Shown here one piece after another: positions 1 to 11,186 of a DNA stretch of 64,000 nucleotides (position 1 is its first letter; the number at the start of each line of letters is the position of its first letter). This stretch comes from Marthasterias glacialis. Its lineage: Eukaryota > Echinodermata > Asteroidea > Forcipulatida > Asteriidae. The DNA lies in the NCBI GenBank assembly GCA_911728455.2, contig OU452219.1, positions 21,883,219 through 21,947,218 on the forward strand. The letters run 5' to 3'. The position numbers and the translations under genes were made by a program. The notes beneath the pieces are model-generated. The model was not told the origin of the DNA. It did no database searches and saw only the letters and a list, made by a program, of their open reading frames with translations.

Positions 1-286
1 TTAACACATGAAGGTACTTCATTCCAGAGTTTTACATATAGTGGGGTTCACTGGGAGAGACAAGAGAAACTTGTTCATAGAATGTGGGTTTCTAACTGGC
101 TGATACTGTTGAACTAATGGAGATGGGGCAATACCATGGAGACGGTTATAAAAAACAGAAATCTTGCAATTGGTGGAAACTCCTAGGCACCCAAGCAACA
201 TTTTTTTACAAAGTGATTCACTGAAATTGGCCTTAGGTCAAAGGTCAAACTCTCATCTCGAATAAAGATAATACTTGTATGCATAC

Positions 287-371
287 CTGGATCGTCTTTA
301 GCTAGATCTGTATCTAACTCACTGCAAGCTACACAGTAATCCTGTTGTTGACGATCACGCAGTAAAATTGT
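287..371 (-). CDS. ZNRD2: ZNRD2 coding exon 2 (zinc ribbon, second half)
   Basis: Internal exon of 85 bp, too short to stand out as an open frame. On the minus strand it starts after a pyrimidine-rich acceptor ending TTGTAG and ends at the donor CCAG|GTATGC. It translates as TILLRDRQQQDYCVACSELD and continues TDLAKDDP, then ends in phase 1. This is the conserved zinc-ribbon second half of the ZNRD2/SSSCA1 family, with the knuckle C-x2-C at C65 and C68 of the joined protein, which pairs with C48 and C51 in exon 1. The phase-0 start matches the phase-0 end of exon 1 across a 2.9-kb intron. The remaining C-terminal exons are not in the window, so the gene leaves the left edge. Family recognition is from memory of the human protein; the splice sites are seen directly. 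Confidence 0.9.
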
Positions 372-654
372 CTACAAGAGATCAAGCAAGGCAATACAAT
401 TAGTTAGTTTTTATTATATCATTTTAAGAATTTGTCAGTTAGTACTCATAGGGATCAATGACCTCATGCAAGGCATGAATCACAAAGTGCAATAAAATAT
501 TAATGGTGTCTTGTAAAGTGCACTAACCACCATGAGGTGCTCAAGGCGCTAGAAAGTTATTATCCCCGGTCCTCAGGTATACTTTTAACCAATCCTGGAA
601 AGTCCTCAACTCCTTTAGGAGTATACAACCTCGGCAGTCCATTTGGCACTTGTT

Positions 655-930
655 TTTTTTTATTGTGACGCGTTGCAGTCGAGCTGTCAAGCGCAACAGA
701 CTCAATCGCTGGTGTTTCTGATCAGGGAATGTGGTTTAGGGTCCCGCTTTTTTTCACTTGTGTCCTTAAGCAAGACACTTAATCGTTATTGCGTCATCCT
801 ACAGATGGGACAAAAAGCTAAAGGCCTTGTGCGTTAAAAGAACCCAGTACACTTATCTTTAAGAGAAGGGGTTTGCCCCAGTGTTTCTGGTATGGTAGGC
901 TGCTACAGCATCTTGTAAACTATTACAAGG
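655..930 (+). mobile_element. tRNA-Leu-like SINE, family A, copy 1
   Basis: Degenerate tRNA-like head near 663-745, then the shared body of SINE family A: CACTTGTGTCCTTAAGCAAG, GATGGGACAAAAAGC, and GAAGGGGTTTGCCCCAGTG followed by TTTCTGG. The same blocks appear in the same order in the copies at 5157, 18425 (minus) and 22460 (minus). A separate minus-oriented fragment of similar body sequence lies at about 570-625. Confidence 0.65.
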
Positions 931-1048
931 TGCTAGATGTATAATGTAAAATGGGTCTTAAAATTCCAAACATAGCTCTAAATAATTTGGGATGTCCTCT
1001 AATTTGGGATGCCCTTCAAGTGCGAACAGTGCTTTAAAAGAACTGCGC

Positions 1049-1103
1049 ATTATTACTATTATTATTATTATTATTATTATTGTTAATATTATTATTATTA
1101 TTA
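1049..1103. repeat. (ATT)n microsatellite
   Basis: Imperfect tandem ATT units, interrupted by a GTTA. A poly-A run of 26 lies further along at 1595-1620. Confidence 0.9.
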
Positions 1104-3273
1104 AACACAGTACCACTTCAGCCCTTGCAGGTACGCATTAAAACAATAAAACTTGAAAACTCAAATGGAAAGGGTGCTCATGTTTTTCTACAAATAACTT
1201 TTGGATTTAATGTTATGGTCTTGCTGACGTTCTTATGGTCACCAGGTAACTTTGTAGTTGCAAAGAAAAAAGAGGAAATGTCAAGGCACACCAAACTTTA
1301 TAATTTTTAAAGTTTTATACAGCACTTCTTTTTTCTCAACAAAAAAGAAGAAATTAGCTGTTCAACTGCAAAGTTGTGTGCCTAAAAATTCTTGACTCAA
1401 AAAGTCTTTTTTTGTTTGTTTACAGTCATACAAATATACTCTCCTGAAAGGTTTGCTACAGCCAGGCATATTTGGTCCTTGGGAAAAAAGTAGGAACATG
1501 TTATGGAGTAACCTAGCCTAGACCTGGCCTCACCTAGACTTTAATAGACTTTTCAAGGTATTTAATCACATTTTTTCTGATTTTTCCCAAGGGCAAAAAA
1601 AAAAAAAAAAAAAAAAAAAATTGAAAAACAGACCAAGGTAGGAAGAATATCATGCCTGGTTGCAATACAAATTTACACCAAGTAAGCTTTAAGAAGTAAA
1701 ACAGACAAGAAGAAAAAAAAATGTTGTCAAATAATTGCCTTTTCTGTACTTTCTCTAACGAAACAATGACACACTATAAACAAAAATCGGACAGGTGAAG
1801 TATGGAACTTGAGGCTATAAAACCCAATCATTTCAACTATATTGCACGATTTAGATGACAGATATAAAATGTCAAACTTTCAATAATTGATGTCGAGTGG
1901 GTGAGATGTGAAAATATCTGCTTTTATAATTGAACAACAGAAAAACAAACGTGACGTTTCAACATTTCAACTGAAATGAGGGCGATGGGACAGCTTTCAG
2001 TCTGTAAGTCATTTCACTCACAAGTGTAATTGAATATTGAAGGAGCAATGTAAGAGTTCCAATCTTAAAGAGCGGGCTCCAAGGTCAGATTCAGTTTTTG
2101 TGATGCAATCATTTGCCAATAGAGAGAGTCCTTAAATGAAAGTGGAAAAACAACTTAAAAGTCTCAAACCTTGCGTTAAAAATGGTGTAAAATGCCATTG
2201 TATTTGACACCCTTCCAGGGTGAACTTTGTCAACATCCAAAAACAAATAGATGGGCCTGTACATTTGTACAGGAAATTTGTTTGTTCATTCCTGAATTTT
2301 TTATGATATCCAGTCATAAATTGAGTTTGACCTTCTGACTGATGCATGAATTCCTCTTTAGAATTTACAGACCAATTTGTTGATGTTATTCAATGACGTC
2401 ATGTTACAAAGTTTGCGCTGGAAGAGTACACAATAAATCAACATTTTACACTATTTTAACGAGAAAGTAAGAGATTTGTAACTTTTCCCCCACTTTTATT
2501 ATTGGAAATTGAGTGCATCACAAAAATGAATTGGGCCTTGGAAGCCCTTAATTTAGTTAACTCTTAAATCCTTTTATTGAATAAAAATACCCAGAAATAT
2601 CATTGCATTCAGTGCTCTGTAGTTGCAACCTGAACCATCCTCCAAAATAACGCTTTCACAAATACACAAACTGCACAACTTAGCATTTTGAAGGGACAAT
2701 TCTATTTTTAGCCGGTAATTTTCTGCATCTCTTCACCATGGAGGGTGAGTCTTCAGTAGGCTAACTAACGAATGACATGAGTTACAGCTGGATAGTACAA
2801 GCTACAGGTTTATGCCTTGGGCACGAGTCGGTTCAGTGGCTATTCACATTCGTTTGTCAGTAATTGACTGTCCCCAATGTACCAATCATTCTTTGGGTCA
2901 ATGGTCCTTTTCATACTCTGGAACAATCTCCCCGTTGAACTATGCAAAAACAAAAATATCACTTTCTTCATTCAAATGTTCCCTTAAAACCCACACGTTT
3001 TCCCAACATTATTGTATGTAATGTATTTTCTTTGTATTTATACGCCATGGGTGCCATTTTTGGCAGCTACCAGAGCTTTACCAAGTACTCATTTTTATTA
3101 TTATTATTAAACCAAGGGTTTAAAACCTTTTGAGTTTGAAAAAAAGGGGTTTAAAAAAGGTTCCACTGGGACTTCAGTCTTTGACTTTTTCAGTTCAAGG
3201 TATTTGAGGCCAAAAAATCAAGAAAGAATCGATAGGTTCCAAGGTTGTGTTCCATCGGAGGTGTATGCCTTAC

Positions 3274-3429
3274 CCCACATGTTGAACAGCAGGATCCTAG
3301 CATTCGATAGCCCTTAAGTAGGTAGTCTCCCATCAGCTTACTAATCTTATCTGAACGCTCTCTTCTAGCTTGGAGTACTTTCATCTCGGCCTCACTAGGA
3401 GGTTTCCAATCAAAATCATCTCCTTCCAT
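3274..3429 (-). CDS. ZNRD2: ZNRD2 coding exon 1 (N-terminus and first zinc knuckle)
   Basis: First coding exon, 52 codons. The peptide begins MEGDDFDWKPPSEAEMKVLQ and contains ARRERSDKISKLMGDYLLKG then YRMLGSCCSTCG, closely matching the conserved N-terminus of human ZNRD2 (SSSCA1, autoantigen p27). It ends with the first zinc-ribbon knuckle C48-x2-C51. The start codon is supported by an in-frame TGA 18 bases upstream. The open frame continues past 3274, but family homology stops there at a good donor (GGG|GTAAGG), so the extra residues are intron read-through. ZNRD2 proteins are small soluble zinc-ribbon proteins. The mammalian one is known as a centromere-type autoantigen and tankyrase-associated protein, and its molecular role is poorly defined. 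The gene is partial: the 3' exons lie beyond the left edge. Confidence 0.92.
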
Positions 3430-3799
3430 TATGTCTTGAGACTTTCAGAAGTCACCTGCTGATAGAGGGAGGGAAGACAGACCTTCAGAAATGAGAATTA
3501 TTTATTGATTTTTTGATCGAGATGATTCATCACAAACCATAAAGTGTAAACGACCAGGATGGATTCAAATGTTAATCAGGCAAACCCATTTATTATGAAT
3601 GTGCAACAAAGCAGTGAGTTTTGAATAGAAATCATTTCTGCAATTTATGTTTTGTGCACATGACAAGACTCAGCTGCAACAAGCAATTATTTTATATACA
3701 TTATTTTTAATAATAATTCTTTATCCCTATTGCAATTATGACATCTAATAAATTGCTGTAGTACCCGCTGCCATTTGCGCTAAAAACAGGATTCGAACT

Positions 3800-3900
3800 G
3801 GCCTCTTGTCACCGGACAAGCACGCTGCTCTCGAGTTGGGGGGGTCGTGGGTTCGAATCCCAGCCGAGTAGTATGCCTGTGTTTTGTTTTCCTGTAAGAC
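3800..3900 (+). mobile_element. tRNA-like SINE fragment (B-box)
   Basis: Contains an RNA polymerase III B-box-like GGGTTCGAATCCCAGCC preceded by a loose A-box-like stretch. It lacks a foldable complete tRNA and anticodon arm, so it is read as a SINE remnant and not a tRNA gene. The flanks to 5156 show no gene apart from the MITE at 4271. Confidence 0.4.
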
Positions 3901-4270
3901 TCCAAAGCACCTGATTTACAGAGTACAGTGTTTAACATTGGCGTATGTTAAAACAAAAATAATAATGTTCTTCATCCTTGATACAATTACAGTGTGTTAC
4001 ATATCTATTAAAATTATTATAATCAAATTAAAAACGATCAATTATCTCTAAATGGATAAATTCCAATCAGATTCGTCATGTATTATTGTCATCTAATAAC
4101 AAAACATTTTGTTTGAAAAACTTTGCTCAAACCACACAAACGCTCTACTTGGCAAGATCTTTCTCGGCAAAAAACCTGCAAAGTTGAGTCCATTTGACAT
4201 TATGAAATCGAAGTAATAAAGGCCTACCAGACAAGGTGGAACATTGGTGGTTATTACCTCCACTTAATGC

Positions 4271-4421
4271 CCAGGGTTTGATTTCACAAAGCACTAAGAT
4301 TCATCTTAAGATGAGTTGTCAGCATTACCATAGTGATTTGTATTGTGACATCACACTTTGCCTAGCAATTACAATGGATTTGCAGTTAAAATCTTAGCTC
4401 TTTGTGAAATCAATCCCCTGG
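4271..4421. mobile_element. MITE, CAGGG/ATTTCACAAA terminal inverted repeats
   Basis: Non-coding element of about 150 bp. The left end CCAGGGTTTGATTTCACAAA (then GCACTAAGAT) is mirrored at the right end by ATCTTAGCTCTTTGTGAAAT followed by CAATCCCCTGG. The same terminal motif occurs in the element at 51843. A CAGGG terminus is common in hAT-type DNA transposons, but I could not see a clear 8-bp target duplication, so the superfamily is unassigned. Confidence 0.7.
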
Positions 4422-5156
4422 TCTAACTAATTCCATGACAACAAGTTTTCCGCCAATTTTACAAGATATTCAAACCTTACTTATTTTCTTTGGGTACCTC
4501 AAAGGTAGAGGTTGATATTGTCTTTGAAAAAGCCTGGTTATTATTATTAATAAGGGTTTTTTTTATTGCTAAATGCTGAGTACTTAGACGATTGAATTTT
4601 TATAGTTTTTGCTTCTAATGCAAAACTGCTTTTTGCAACGATGGCTGAAAATAAACACCCAAACCCACTGAAACACTCTACTCAAGGTAAATATTCCAAT
4701 GATATGAAATGCATACTACGACTATTTACTGTAGTATTACATAAACATACATATGTATATCACCACCACTCCTGAAACAGTCGTTCTTGTACGGCTTTTA
4801 CTTGAACTGTAGAGATGTGCGGCAGTTCAATTGCTTTAATGCTATTTCAAGTGAGGCAACTGGAGACTTATGAAGTTGTGGAGTGGTTTTTAAGTCATCT
4901 TGAATTGGACTGCTGACAGATGAAGACTTTACTGCACGCAGAACAAACAGGTTGTTTTTTCAAAGCAGAATCGTTTTTTTCTCACATGCAAAATCTTCAA
5001 CACAATCGGGCAAAAGGACAAGAGATGATGTTTGCTCTAACTAATGAAATCGGTTAAACGCAGATATCAAATGCTATAATTAGATATATTATTAAACTTG
5101 AAGCACAGTTCAACGTGCACTGTCTAGATTAAATGTTGACTAACACAACTGTGTAG

Positions 5157-5580
5157 CATGTCGTGGCTGAGCGGTCTAGTGCACTGGATTCAAGCTTTAG
5201 TGTTTCTGATCAGCAGACTGTGGGTTTGAGTCCAGGTCTTGACACTTGTGTCCTCAAGCAAAACTTTTATCCATTAACTATTGCTTTCTCCTTCGCCCCG
5301 GATGGGACACAAAGCAGTGGGTCCTGTGTCTTGAGTAATGTGAACTCGGTACACTTCATTGCTGAGACTTAGACTTAACAGAAGGGGTTTGCCCTGTGTT
5401 TCTGGCATAGATGTAGACCCAGTAACTTGGGCACTGTACTCCTTTTTTGAGATTTTGACATTATCGGTTGTACTAGTATGATCGATAATGTCAAAATCTC
5501 AAAAATGGAGTTCAGCGCCCAAGTTACTGGGTCTTGCATAGATGATAGTTGGCAGCAGATTGTGCTGCATCACCTTGTAG
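5157..5580 (+). mobile_element. tRNA-Leu-like SINE, family A, copy 2 (interrupted)
   Basis: The head begins at GTCGTGGCTGAGCGGTCTAG (5161), resembling a tRNA-Leu 5' end, with a degenerate B-box GGGTTTGAGTCC near 5222. The shared family-A body follows and reaches the 3' GAAGGGGTTTGCCC and GTTTCTGGCATAG. The body is interrupted after 5413 by a foldback element and resumes from 5545 (GCAGCAGATTGTGCTGCATC), which matches the 3' part of the copy at 18425. An open frame of 69 codons across it is fortuitous. Confidence 0.75.
5414..5535. mobile_element. Foldback MITE nested in SINE, with target duplication
   Basis: Two 52-nt arms (5415-5466 and 5483-5534) are inverted copies with 49 of 52 matches, around a 16-nt loop. 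The outer ends are AGACCCAGTAACTTGGGC and its complement. The 9-mer GCATAGATG occurs immediately outside both ends (5405-5413 and 5536-5544), which is what an insertion with a 9-bp target duplication leaves. Long arms plus a 9-bp duplication fit a Mutator-like non-autonomous element; that class is an inference. Confidence 0.85.
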
Positions 5581-5929
5581 AAAAACATATTATCTGCGCC
5601 CTCTCTCATTCGATGCGTATAATTGCATCTCCTGGCCCTCTGTTGAAGACAGCAAGATACAGATGTGGCACTGATTTTGACAGTCTGGCTGAACAGCATC
5701 ATGGCAGAAGGATGTTGGAAAAGATGTCAAATTCGATTACCAATTTTTTTTTATGACCAAAAATAGTTTCAAGTTGTTAATATTAATGCAGGGTTTAAAT
5801 GTTTTATATGGCGGTTGGATACAGCGTCTCATCCAGGAAACCAGCCAGACAATCTAAATCCATGCCACACTAACAACTTATTCCTTAGCCTTAGGCTCAG
5901 TCCTGTGCATATGGATTTGATGTACACAG

Positions 5930-6115
5930 ACCTGCAATTTCATCTTTTTGAGAGGGCAAGGGCAAGGCTATTTTCGTTTTGCAAAACAAAGGGCACTTCC
6001 AAACACTACACAACATAAAGTCTATGGGAAACTTTTAAAAGGGCACTAGAGAGCCACGCCAGGGCAACAGAGGCCATGGCCTCCGTGGCCTCTGTGTAGT
6101 GTTGGATTAAATAAA
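5930..6115 (+). repeat. Probable dispersed repeat with GC-rich imperfect palindrome
   Basis: GC-rich patch containing GAGGCCATGGCCTC followed by CGTGGCCTCTG, forming an imperfect palindrome around 6068-6096. It differs in composition from its flanks. I see no copy elsewhere in the window. The surrounding stretch 5580-6599 holds no gene that I can support. Confidence 0.3.
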
Positions 6116-6599
6116 ATTGTAGAAATGAAGCCACAAACAAAGTTAAATTATATATTATGAAATTATATTATAAATTAGTTTAATTTTCCAGTTTTCACGT
6201 CTTTTCTCCGTCTAGGTCTACACCCTATCCCTTAATAATTTGTTAAATGCAACTGTTTATCATCATGCAAAGTATTGTATTGATAGACTTGTAAAAACTT
6301 CAAAAATTAGACAAAAACGACACAACTTACCTGAGCAATATTATTCGTTTCGTTAATACAACAACAACGGCATGGCATTTAACGTTGATGTCAGACAGAC
6401 ATACACCCAAACGTAACAACATGTTTCTTACGGTTTACTGAGACAGAGCTCAGGGTTCCGTCTATTAGATATAGTCTCTCCTCAAGGCTGCTTTGAATTC
6501 AGTGTGTTGTGCCGGAGCGCCAAACTGACGTGATAGAACTATAGTCTCTTAGTCTTAGCACACCTCTAAGTTACTGAAGTGGAATTGGATCTTAGTATT

Positions 6600-6655
6600 A
6601 CCCCCCTGGGATCCGGAATCCGGGTCAATTCTGACCCAGCAGTTTTTAGAATGTA
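6600..6655. mobile_element. MITE fragment (ACACTCTAAAAA / GGGTCA family)
   Basis: One end of the element seen complete at 7261: GGAATCCGGGTCAATTCTGA followed by CCCAGCAGTTTTTAGAATGT. Only the terminal 55 or so bases remain. Confidence 0.6.
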
Positions 6656-7260
6656 AATATGGAGAATGGCATAGTTTACTTTTCAAATAGATGGACATGT
6701 GTACATGTCATTAATTTTTTTCAAATTACACTATTATAAACAGTTAATGTTGAGGAATGACGAATATTGTAAACCAACTGAGATATTTGAATCTTTTGGT
6801 TATGGTCTAATCTGCCTTGGTACACCATTCTGTTGTGTTTGCGTTCTGATCCGTTGACATTTTTTCCAAATGTATACCGCCCCGTTGATAGTTTTCGTTC
6901 CACTATTTATAGATTGATTACCAAAATTGAAAAATGTTTTTCACACTCATTTAATTGATCCTTACCCGTATTTTGACAATGCTGTATGATTTATTCATGC
7001 TGGTCCTTTTGTAACAAGCGGGTGCCCATAGCTGATGTCACTTATTCATTTCATGAATGTAGATACCAGTTTTTTTTAAGGTATATATATATAGCTTAAA
7101 AAGTTGTATTCTATATTTGCTCTAAAGTGTATCATAAACGATCAAGAAGATTTGACAACATAAAGCGCGTTCACAATATGTATTTGCACTGTTGCATCAC
7201 TCATTCTGTTTAGAAGAACTGCCAGCACTGAGCTTATGGGGCGTGCCTTTTTCTTTGCGC

Positions 7261-7508
7261 ACACTCTAAAATTTCCCGACTCAGAATTGACCCGGATTCT
7301 GGGTCCCAGGGGACTTGACGCATTTCTGGGTCAGGCTGACCCGTAAAGTGGTTAAAAATAGAGAATTTGACTCGGATTCTGCGTAGGTTTGACTCATTTC
7401 TTGGTCATTATGACACAGATTCCGGGTCCTACTGACCCAGACATGGGTCAGTGAACCCACGGAACCCGGAATCCGGGTCAAGTCTGACCCGGGAGTTTTT
7501 AGAGTGTA
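7261..7508. mobile_element. MITE, ACACTCTAAAAA terminal inverted repeats
   Basis: Left end ACACTCTAAAATTTCCCGAC; right end CCCGGGAGTTTTTAGAGTGT. The roughly 40-nt terminal inverted repeats continue inward through GACCCGGATTC and GAATCCGGGTC. The interior is several degenerate GGGTCAnnnTGACCC modules, so it can form multiple hairpins. Fragments of the same family lie at 6600 and 20459. No transposase is encoded. Confidence 0.75.
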
Positions 7509-8690
7509 CGGTTAGCAGTGTTTATGAAATACAAACTGCGCTATAAGGGTCGCTTCGTGAGCATAATACCTCTGTTTACAGGGCTTGATGGAATTGGGTT
7601 GACGGCCCAGACCTGTGCGAGTAGATCGAAACCGATCCCTGCTGTGGTCGTCTGGCCTTTGTGCCATCCACCTGCCTCCCTGATAATAGGTAATAATTAA
7701 CCGGCGACTCCAAATTCATTATGAACCTTAGAAAATGAAGCAAGACCACGCCCCTTCCAAGGTTCTGAATCCCGCTTTGATTGGTACAAAAACCAACACT
7801 GACAGCATCTTGTGTAAGCCAAGCTTTGCTCTGACCTTGTTTTAAGATAATACGTTCTTAGTTTCGGTTTGAGGTTACACCGTGTGATATTATTTTCCCC
7901 CGAAAAGATTTAGTTCTGATAAGAACTCGTCAAAACTGCCTCCAACCCCTTCATGTTTTCAATAAACACATCATACAACTGAATATGTAATGTCATAAAA
8001 AATTGATATCGTGTTTTTAAATATGTTTCTATGTTTTGTATAATATAGAAAATATTGAATAATGGTTTATGTTCTTGCAACTCGCAAGCTTTTTCTCAAA
8101 ATGAAGACAAAGTATAGGCCTACGGATTGGTGATTTTCTGGAAGAAAAAAACGCGATAGGTTTCAAGCTGAAAGCTGAATTACTACACCAGTACCAAGCA
8201 TCCTCAAGAGAATTATTTCATCATCACCATAAGCATTGATCGACTACAGACGGGCCCCGAAATACCACCATGATAAAAAAAAGAATACAAAAGTATCAGC
8301 AAGGTTCCAAAAAGCATAATGCGTTTTTGAAAAAACCCTATCCAAAAGCACAAATAAGTGTCCTCTCATTGGGCACGAGGACGGATGCGCCTCATGTACT
8401 GTTCCATCGTCACTAATTGACTGATCTGCAGAGCTATACGAACCTTGCTTTAGCCACCTTATGGAATTCATTCACATTCTGTATGTCCGTCTTTCTCCAT
8501 CTTTGCCAAGTTTCAAGAAGAACTTGAAAACATGTTTGTTCAAGGATGCTTTTGAGTTGTATTTATAAACTTACATTGTTATCTTGCTATCACGCATAAT
8601 TGTTTCCAATGTCGGTTTTTTGAAAAGCGCCCTGAGAGTTGTTGACGGATGAGAACTAGAGTATAAGAAATGAAACCTCCCCCCCAAAAA
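7509..8690. other. Intergenic, no feature recognised
   Basis: AT-rich sequence with only short random open frames. One TAGGCCTA octamer lies near 8114. I see no exon, repeat pair or RNA gene. Confidence 0.5.
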
Positions 8691-8820
8691 ATAAAAAATA
8701 AAAATAAAAATAAATAAATAGATAAATAAATAGATAAATAAATAGATAAAAGCAACAGCAACAGCAACAACAAAAAAACAACAACAACAACCCAACTCCA
8801 ACAAAAAAAAAAAGAAAAAG
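8690..8820. repeat. Low-complexity A-rich tract with AAATAGAT and CAACAG units
   Basis: Runs of AAAAT, then AAATAAATAGAT repeats, then CAACAG/CAA repeats. The overlapping minus-strand open frames rich in Phe, Leu, Tyr and Cys are translations of this tract, not proteins. Confidence 0.9.
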
Positions 8821-8954
8821 GAAAACAGATTTAGGATACAAACTACAAATCGAAACAAGCACTAATTGCTGTTATTGTGTTGTAGATATTATAAAATGGT
8901 GTTTTCGACTGAAATATTCTCGCCGTTGAAGCTTGTTTCAAGTTTATACAACTC

Positions 8955-9045
8955 AATTTGTTGTTGAACAAAGAAAAGTTTACTAGAATGGGATTTGAAC
9001 CTGCGACCTCCGGATTAACGTGCCGGGGCTCTATCCAACTGATAG
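8955..9045 (-). mobile_element. SINE family B, minus-strand head copy
   Basis: On the minus strand: AGTTGGATAGAGCCCCGGCA, then GTTAATCCGGAGGTCGCAGG and a B-box GGTTCAAATCCC. The tail is cut off near TTTCTTTGTTCAAC. The GTTAATCCGGAG-GTCG block is shared with the copy at 29730. It abuts a plus-strand copy in a head-to-head arrangement. Confidence 0.65.
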
Positions 9046-9180
9046 CGATGGCACGTTCACCGGGGTCGCAGGTTCGAGGGGTCACAGGTTCAAATGCCGC
9101 TCTTGTCAATTTGTCTTTTTACACCCCAAAATTGAATTAAACATTTTACTCAGTCATTTCCCCTTGTGGTTTTTTGCTTT
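9046..9180 (+). mobile_element. SINE family B, plus-strand copy
   Basis: B-box-like CAGGTTCAAATGCC followed by the family-B tail ACACCCCAAAATTGAATTAA and ACTCAGTCATTTCCCCTTG. The same tail is found at 24295 and 29785. Confidence 0.65.
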
Positions 9181-10601
9181 GTACCTTTTTTTCCTCTACG
9201 GATAACAATTTCTATGGCATGGCCCAATGTATTTCTTATGACTCTACTTTGACTGTACACTATGCCATGCTTGGATCATCAAAGGTACAATCCCCCAAAT
9301 ATTCTCATATATCTGCCCCACTAAAAACAAACCTGACAAAAAAAGATCTTCACATGAAATGCAATTATACAATATGTGTTGCCACTCATTGGTCAATTAT
9401 GCGGTTGTTTTGATACAATTATCTACAATTTAGCAGGCATGTGAGTAAACTGAATTAAACAAATAACATCTTGCGTTGAGGTTCGGTACACCGTGAATAT
9501 GACTATTGCTTTTTGATGATATCAACAAACAAAATTGATTACTATCATTGTGCAAATAATTGGTAAAGGGGAAACTTGTAAACGAAACCACAAAAGGGTG
9601 TTTCGATTGAATGACTAACTGAATTCAGGAGAATACGGGCATCAAATTGCAGTGTGATGTGCCTGTCAAAATATTGATAGAAAAACAGAAAACCGTCCAA
9701 CGATGTTTACTTTAAACGTGAGTACGTATGGAAGGCTATTTTCACACGCATTATCTTTAAGAAATAAGTCTATGGAAACTTGGAATATTGGAGTTTTTAC
9801 AAAATTCTATTGAAAACGCCTGGGATATTGACATTGAACTTTCTGTACAATCATTAAGTAAAAGGTCAACAAAGACACAAAGAAGGAAGTATTACACGAT
9901 CGGGATTCACACGAAAGAATGAAAGGAAACTCCCCCATCATATAGGAATATGTTTTCTTAAGGAAAAGTGGCCAGATTTGGAAAAAACTTGTACTGTGAT
10001 AAACAAAATACCACGAAACTTAAGGGGGAAACCAATACAATATTGTATGAAAGAGTTTTACTACCAGGCCAGTGGGATTTTTGTTTTATATTAAAAGACG
10101 AATTTTAATGAAACAGCCCAAAACACTGGGAAATTAACTTGTAAACCAACATTTCTAAAATTTGATCAACTCAAATTAAAGGGGCAAACCACTGCGGAAT
10201 GTATCGTATATGTGTGTGTGTGTGTGTGTGTGTGGGGGGGGGGGGGGACACAATTAAACAAACAACCCAGACAAACAGACGGACATCTAATAGCCTCAGT
10301 TGAAGAACTGTAATAAGTACATCATGAAAACTAAACTTGATTTTATAATAATTATGATATTCGTCTATTATGAAAATCATTTAATAGATAACAAGCATTT
10401 TTTGTATTGAATTGGCTCATGTAATAGCCATTAATGAAAATAGACTGATATATCTGCTCATCATTCTCAAGTGATACATACATACATACAAATCTTGTCT
10501 TAAATCATCTCGGGTTAATGTTCATTATGTACAAAGTATTAATCGTATAACTAAGAAGGCACAAAAATAAGAATGTTACAGTATGTATTAATCAGACGCA
10601 A
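9181..10601. other. Intergenic, no gene; one GT/G microsatellite
   Basis: No coding signal seen. The stretch holds a (TG)n run passing into a G-run at about 10210-10247. Confidence 0.5.
10210..10247. repeat. (TG)n plus poly-G microsatellite
   Basis: About 12 TG units followed directly by about 14 G. Confidence 0.95.
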
Positions 10602-10819
10602 TGACTCAATTCACCTGACGTCACCACACCCACAATATCTCGGTTGCGCAGTTTTTGGGGAGTCAGATGCCTCTTGTGGGCACTGTGCATGGGGCATTTT
10701 AGGAAACGCGCACGTGCATGGTCGGACCCGCATCTTGCCTTTTATGCGCAATTTGACTCCCAATGTCAGACCAAGGGCAGACCGTCATCAGCCGCGTGTG
10801 ACGTCAGCGCAAGAGGTCA
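10602..10819. mobile_element. Inverted-repeat element with CRE palindromes, copy 1
   Basis: The left end TGACTCAATTCACCTGACGT and the right end TGACGTCAGCGCAAGAGGTC form imperfect terminal inverted repeats, each containing the full palindrome TGACGTCA (10616-10623 and 10799-10806). The same arrangement occurs at 12673. Short open frames across it are fortuitous. Confidence 0.6.
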
Positions 10820-11186
10820 CCATAATGGTTCTTTCCACAGGAAATCACCAGTGCCGTATGCAACCTATCTGACCCATCTGAGTCAAATACACTCGGCAAC
10901 CCAAGCCTTAATCCCGGTTTCTGTATCTCTTCTTTAGCGTTTTTGTTTTAGTTGAAAAAAAAAGAAAACACTATAAATCGTGGGCTTAGTGTATTATAAA
11001 AGAAGATCCTACTTAACACACGTGTAGGTAAGATTTCATTTCCTGTTGACGATCAGAACAAATTGGTGATCGAAACGTAGAGTTGTTACACCACTGGGCC
11101 ATTTCAGAACCCCCACAGCTCACTGGCTGTTACACTAGTATCACGCGATGTCACACAACTGCCCGAATCCAATGCAGAATCACAAT

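Larger units (their letters stand above)
372..3273 (-). other. ZNRD2 intron 1 (2.9 kb) with repeats
   Basis: GT-AG intron between the two ZNRD2 coding exons (donor GG|GTAAGG next to 3274, acceptor TTGTAG next to 371). It holds a plus-strand tRNA-derived SINE near 655-930, an ATT microsatellite near 1049-1103, a 26-nt poly-A run at 1595-1620 and otherwise unremarkable AT-rich sequence. I see no further exon in it. Confidence 0.8.

Noticed and set aside
3190..3273. C-terminal continuation of the ZNRD2 first exon
   Set aside because: It follows a good splice donor, loses homology, and the real continuation (exon 2) was found at 371-287.
5161..5240. Possible tRNA-Leu gene
   Set aside because: The 5' half resembles tRNA-Leu, but no intact cloverleaf is present and the sequence continues into a repeated SINE body.
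8571..8862. Three overlapping Phe/Leu/Tyr-rich minus-strand frames
   Set aside because: Translation of an A-rich low-complexity tract in three frames.
10573..10937. Two overlapping plus-strand frames near 100 codons
   Set aside because: They fall within an inverted-repeat element whose other copy at 12673 does not keep the frame.
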